A stretch of DNA of 7,550 nt, from positions 1-7,550 of the forward strand of contig JAPLBI010000179.1 in the NCBI GenBank assembly GCA_026392815.1, read 5' to 3'. Under the pieces are notes generated by a model. It saw only the letters and a program-made list of their open reading frames with translations. It made no database searches and was not told the DNA's origin. The translations under genes and the position numbers were made by a program. This document shows, in pieces, positions 6,612 to 7,550 of the stretch (its first letter is position 1; every line of letters starts with the position of its first letter). Source of the DNA: Actinomycetota bacterium. Its GTDB lineage: Bacteria > Actinomycetota > Actinomycetes > Nanopelagicales > Nanopelagicaceae.

Positions 6612-7550
6612 TCAGGCTCGAGGTTGTTCGCCCATAGATGAATTACCTGAAGAGTAAGGCGGCTTGGTGGATTTCATCTCCTTAACTCCAGGTACAAATA
6701 AGACGATGCCGCAGATGAGTAAGTGAAATACCGCTACGCCGATCAAGAGTTCTTTCTCGCCAAAAACGCTAACCATTGGCCCCGCAAGTGCCATACCTAA
6801 TGGCATTAAGCCAAGTGAACCCATGTAATCAATGCTAAAGACGCGCCCTTGATATTCGGCTGGGACTTCGCGTTGAACTTGAGTTGCCCAAAAAGCTTCC
6901 CAAGGTCCAACTGAAAATCCCGCTGCAAAATATGCCAAGAAGATTAGCTCTTTCGAAGAAGGAAAAGCTAAGACCAGAGGTGCAAAGATAAATAATCCCC
7001 AGACGACTACTGAAACTAACCCTGGATTTTTAACCTTTGCTTTGATGCAAATGATGGCTGAAATTGCCCCACCCAAACTAAAGAGCGCAGCAGATGTTGC
7101 AAAAACCGAGGCTGTTCCAAAATCTCGTTTTGTAATCACTGGCAACAGTACGTTTTCAACTCCGATAACCATCATCAGTTGAACTGATGCCATAAGGATC
7201 ATCGCTGCAATCCACTTGTAATACCAAACAACCTTTAAACCTTCGCGAATTTCTAGGAAGAAGCGGCTCTCTTTTCCAACAGGCGCGATTGCAGGACCCT
7301 CATCTATTCGAATCAGTAACACTGCTCCAAGAACAAAGAAAATCGAGGTTGCTATATAGGTTGCGTGCGTTCCCAATGAAACGACAATTACTCCAGCAAC
7401 TCCTGGTCCAGCAATATGACTACCTTTTAACAAGATTCCGCGGATTACATTTCCAGAGGGAAGCAAGTGATCCGGAATCAGGCTTGGAATAATTGCACCA
7501 GCAGCAGGGCCTCCAAATGCATCGCTAATTCCCATTAGAATAACAATTCC
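6612..7550 (-). CDS. MFS transporter, DHA3/MFS_3-like, N-terminus beyond window
   Basis: This is an integral membrane permease of the major facilitator superfamily, probably a proton-driven exporter; the substrate is unknown. The reading frame is open to base 7550, so the ATG at 7535 is an internal methionine. Five further residues (GIVIL) precede it, giving 312 visible residues. DHA3-type members are near 400–420, so about 100 residues (the first three membrane segments) are probably outside. Family clues are ISDAFGGPA followed by SLIPDHLLPSGNVIRG, the glycine-rich GSHIAGPGVAG helix, and late in the protein EVPAEYQGRVFSIDYMGSLG with PLGMALAGP. These resemble EntS-like and multidrug MFS_3 proteins. 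Several hydrophobic helices alternate with short charged loops, and the last ~25 residues form a polar tail. The stop is 41 bp before clpX on the same strand, with no terminator seen. It is not part of the conserved clpX–mreB block I know and may be a lineage-specific neighbour. Confidence 0.85.
   Translation of the reverse strand, partial: GIVILMGISDAFGGPAAGAIIPSLIPDHLLPSGNVIRGILLKGSHIAGPGVAGVIVVSLGTHATYIATSIFFVLGAVLLIRIDEGPAIAPVGKESRFFLEIREGLKVVWYYKWIAAMILMASVQLMMVIGVENVLLPVITKRDFGTASVFATSAALFSLGGAISAIICIKAKVKNPGLVSVVVWGLFIFAPLVLAFPSSKELIFLAYFAAGFSVGPWEAFWATQVQREVPAEYQGRVFSIDYMGSLGLMPLGMALAGPMVSVFGEKELLIGVAVFHLLICGIVLFVPGVKEMKSTKPPYSSGNSSMGEQPRA

Noticed and set aside
7533..7535. ATG as the start of the transporter
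   Set aside because: The frame stays open to the window edge, and MFS proteins of this type need further N-terminal helices, so this is an internal methionine.

Overview
The window is a compact stretch of bacterial chromosome in which every supported gene lies on the minus strand, so transcription runs from high to low coordinates. In that direction the order is: an MFS exporter (cut by the window edge), clpX, valS, folC, a small DUF4233-type membrane protein, ndk, and mreB (cut at base 1). The clpX–valS–folC–DUF4233–ndk–mreB order is one I know from Actinobacteria such as Streptomyces, and several protein signatures are actinobacterial in style. The base composition is moderate rather than GC-rich and the gaps are only 14–51 bp. 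Together these suggest a streamlined, lower-GC actinobacterium of the freshwater Nanopelagicales/acI kind. That placement is an inference and was not tested.

Layout by region. 7550–6612 is the C-terminal three quarters of a DHA3-like MFS permease. 6611–6571 is a short gap with a likely clpX promoter. 6570–5275 is clpX, with zinc finger and AAA+ motifs intact. 5259–2755 is valS, with its editing site, KMSKS loop and C-terminal coiled coil. 2740–1370 is folC. 1370–1017 is the DUF4233 protein, whose start overlaps the folC stop by one base. 965–546 is ndk. 502–1 is the first 167 codons of mreB. There is no gene-free stretch over 300 bp, and I see no RNA gene, mobile element, CRISPR array or rho-independent terminator.

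How the genes work together. This is housekeeping: protein unfolding (ClpX), tRNA-Val charging (ValRS), folate polyglutamylation (FolC), nucleotide balance (Ndk) and wall elongation (MreB). The short gaps and lack of terminators suggest at least partial co-transcription, possibly with internal promoters.

The most striking observation is in valS. The frame is open and the rest of the enzyme looks normal, but the segment that should carry the class I HIGH signature is missing: the protein passes from residue 46 straight to the sequence that normally follows that segment. About 28 residues (about 84 bp) appear to be gone in frame. This is either an assembly or strain-level deletion that should disable the enzyme, or something quite unusual. 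A second observation is that clpX, valS and ndk lack a usable Shine-Dalgarno sequence and instead have a -10-like hexamer 6–7 nt before the start codon, which fits leaderless transcription.
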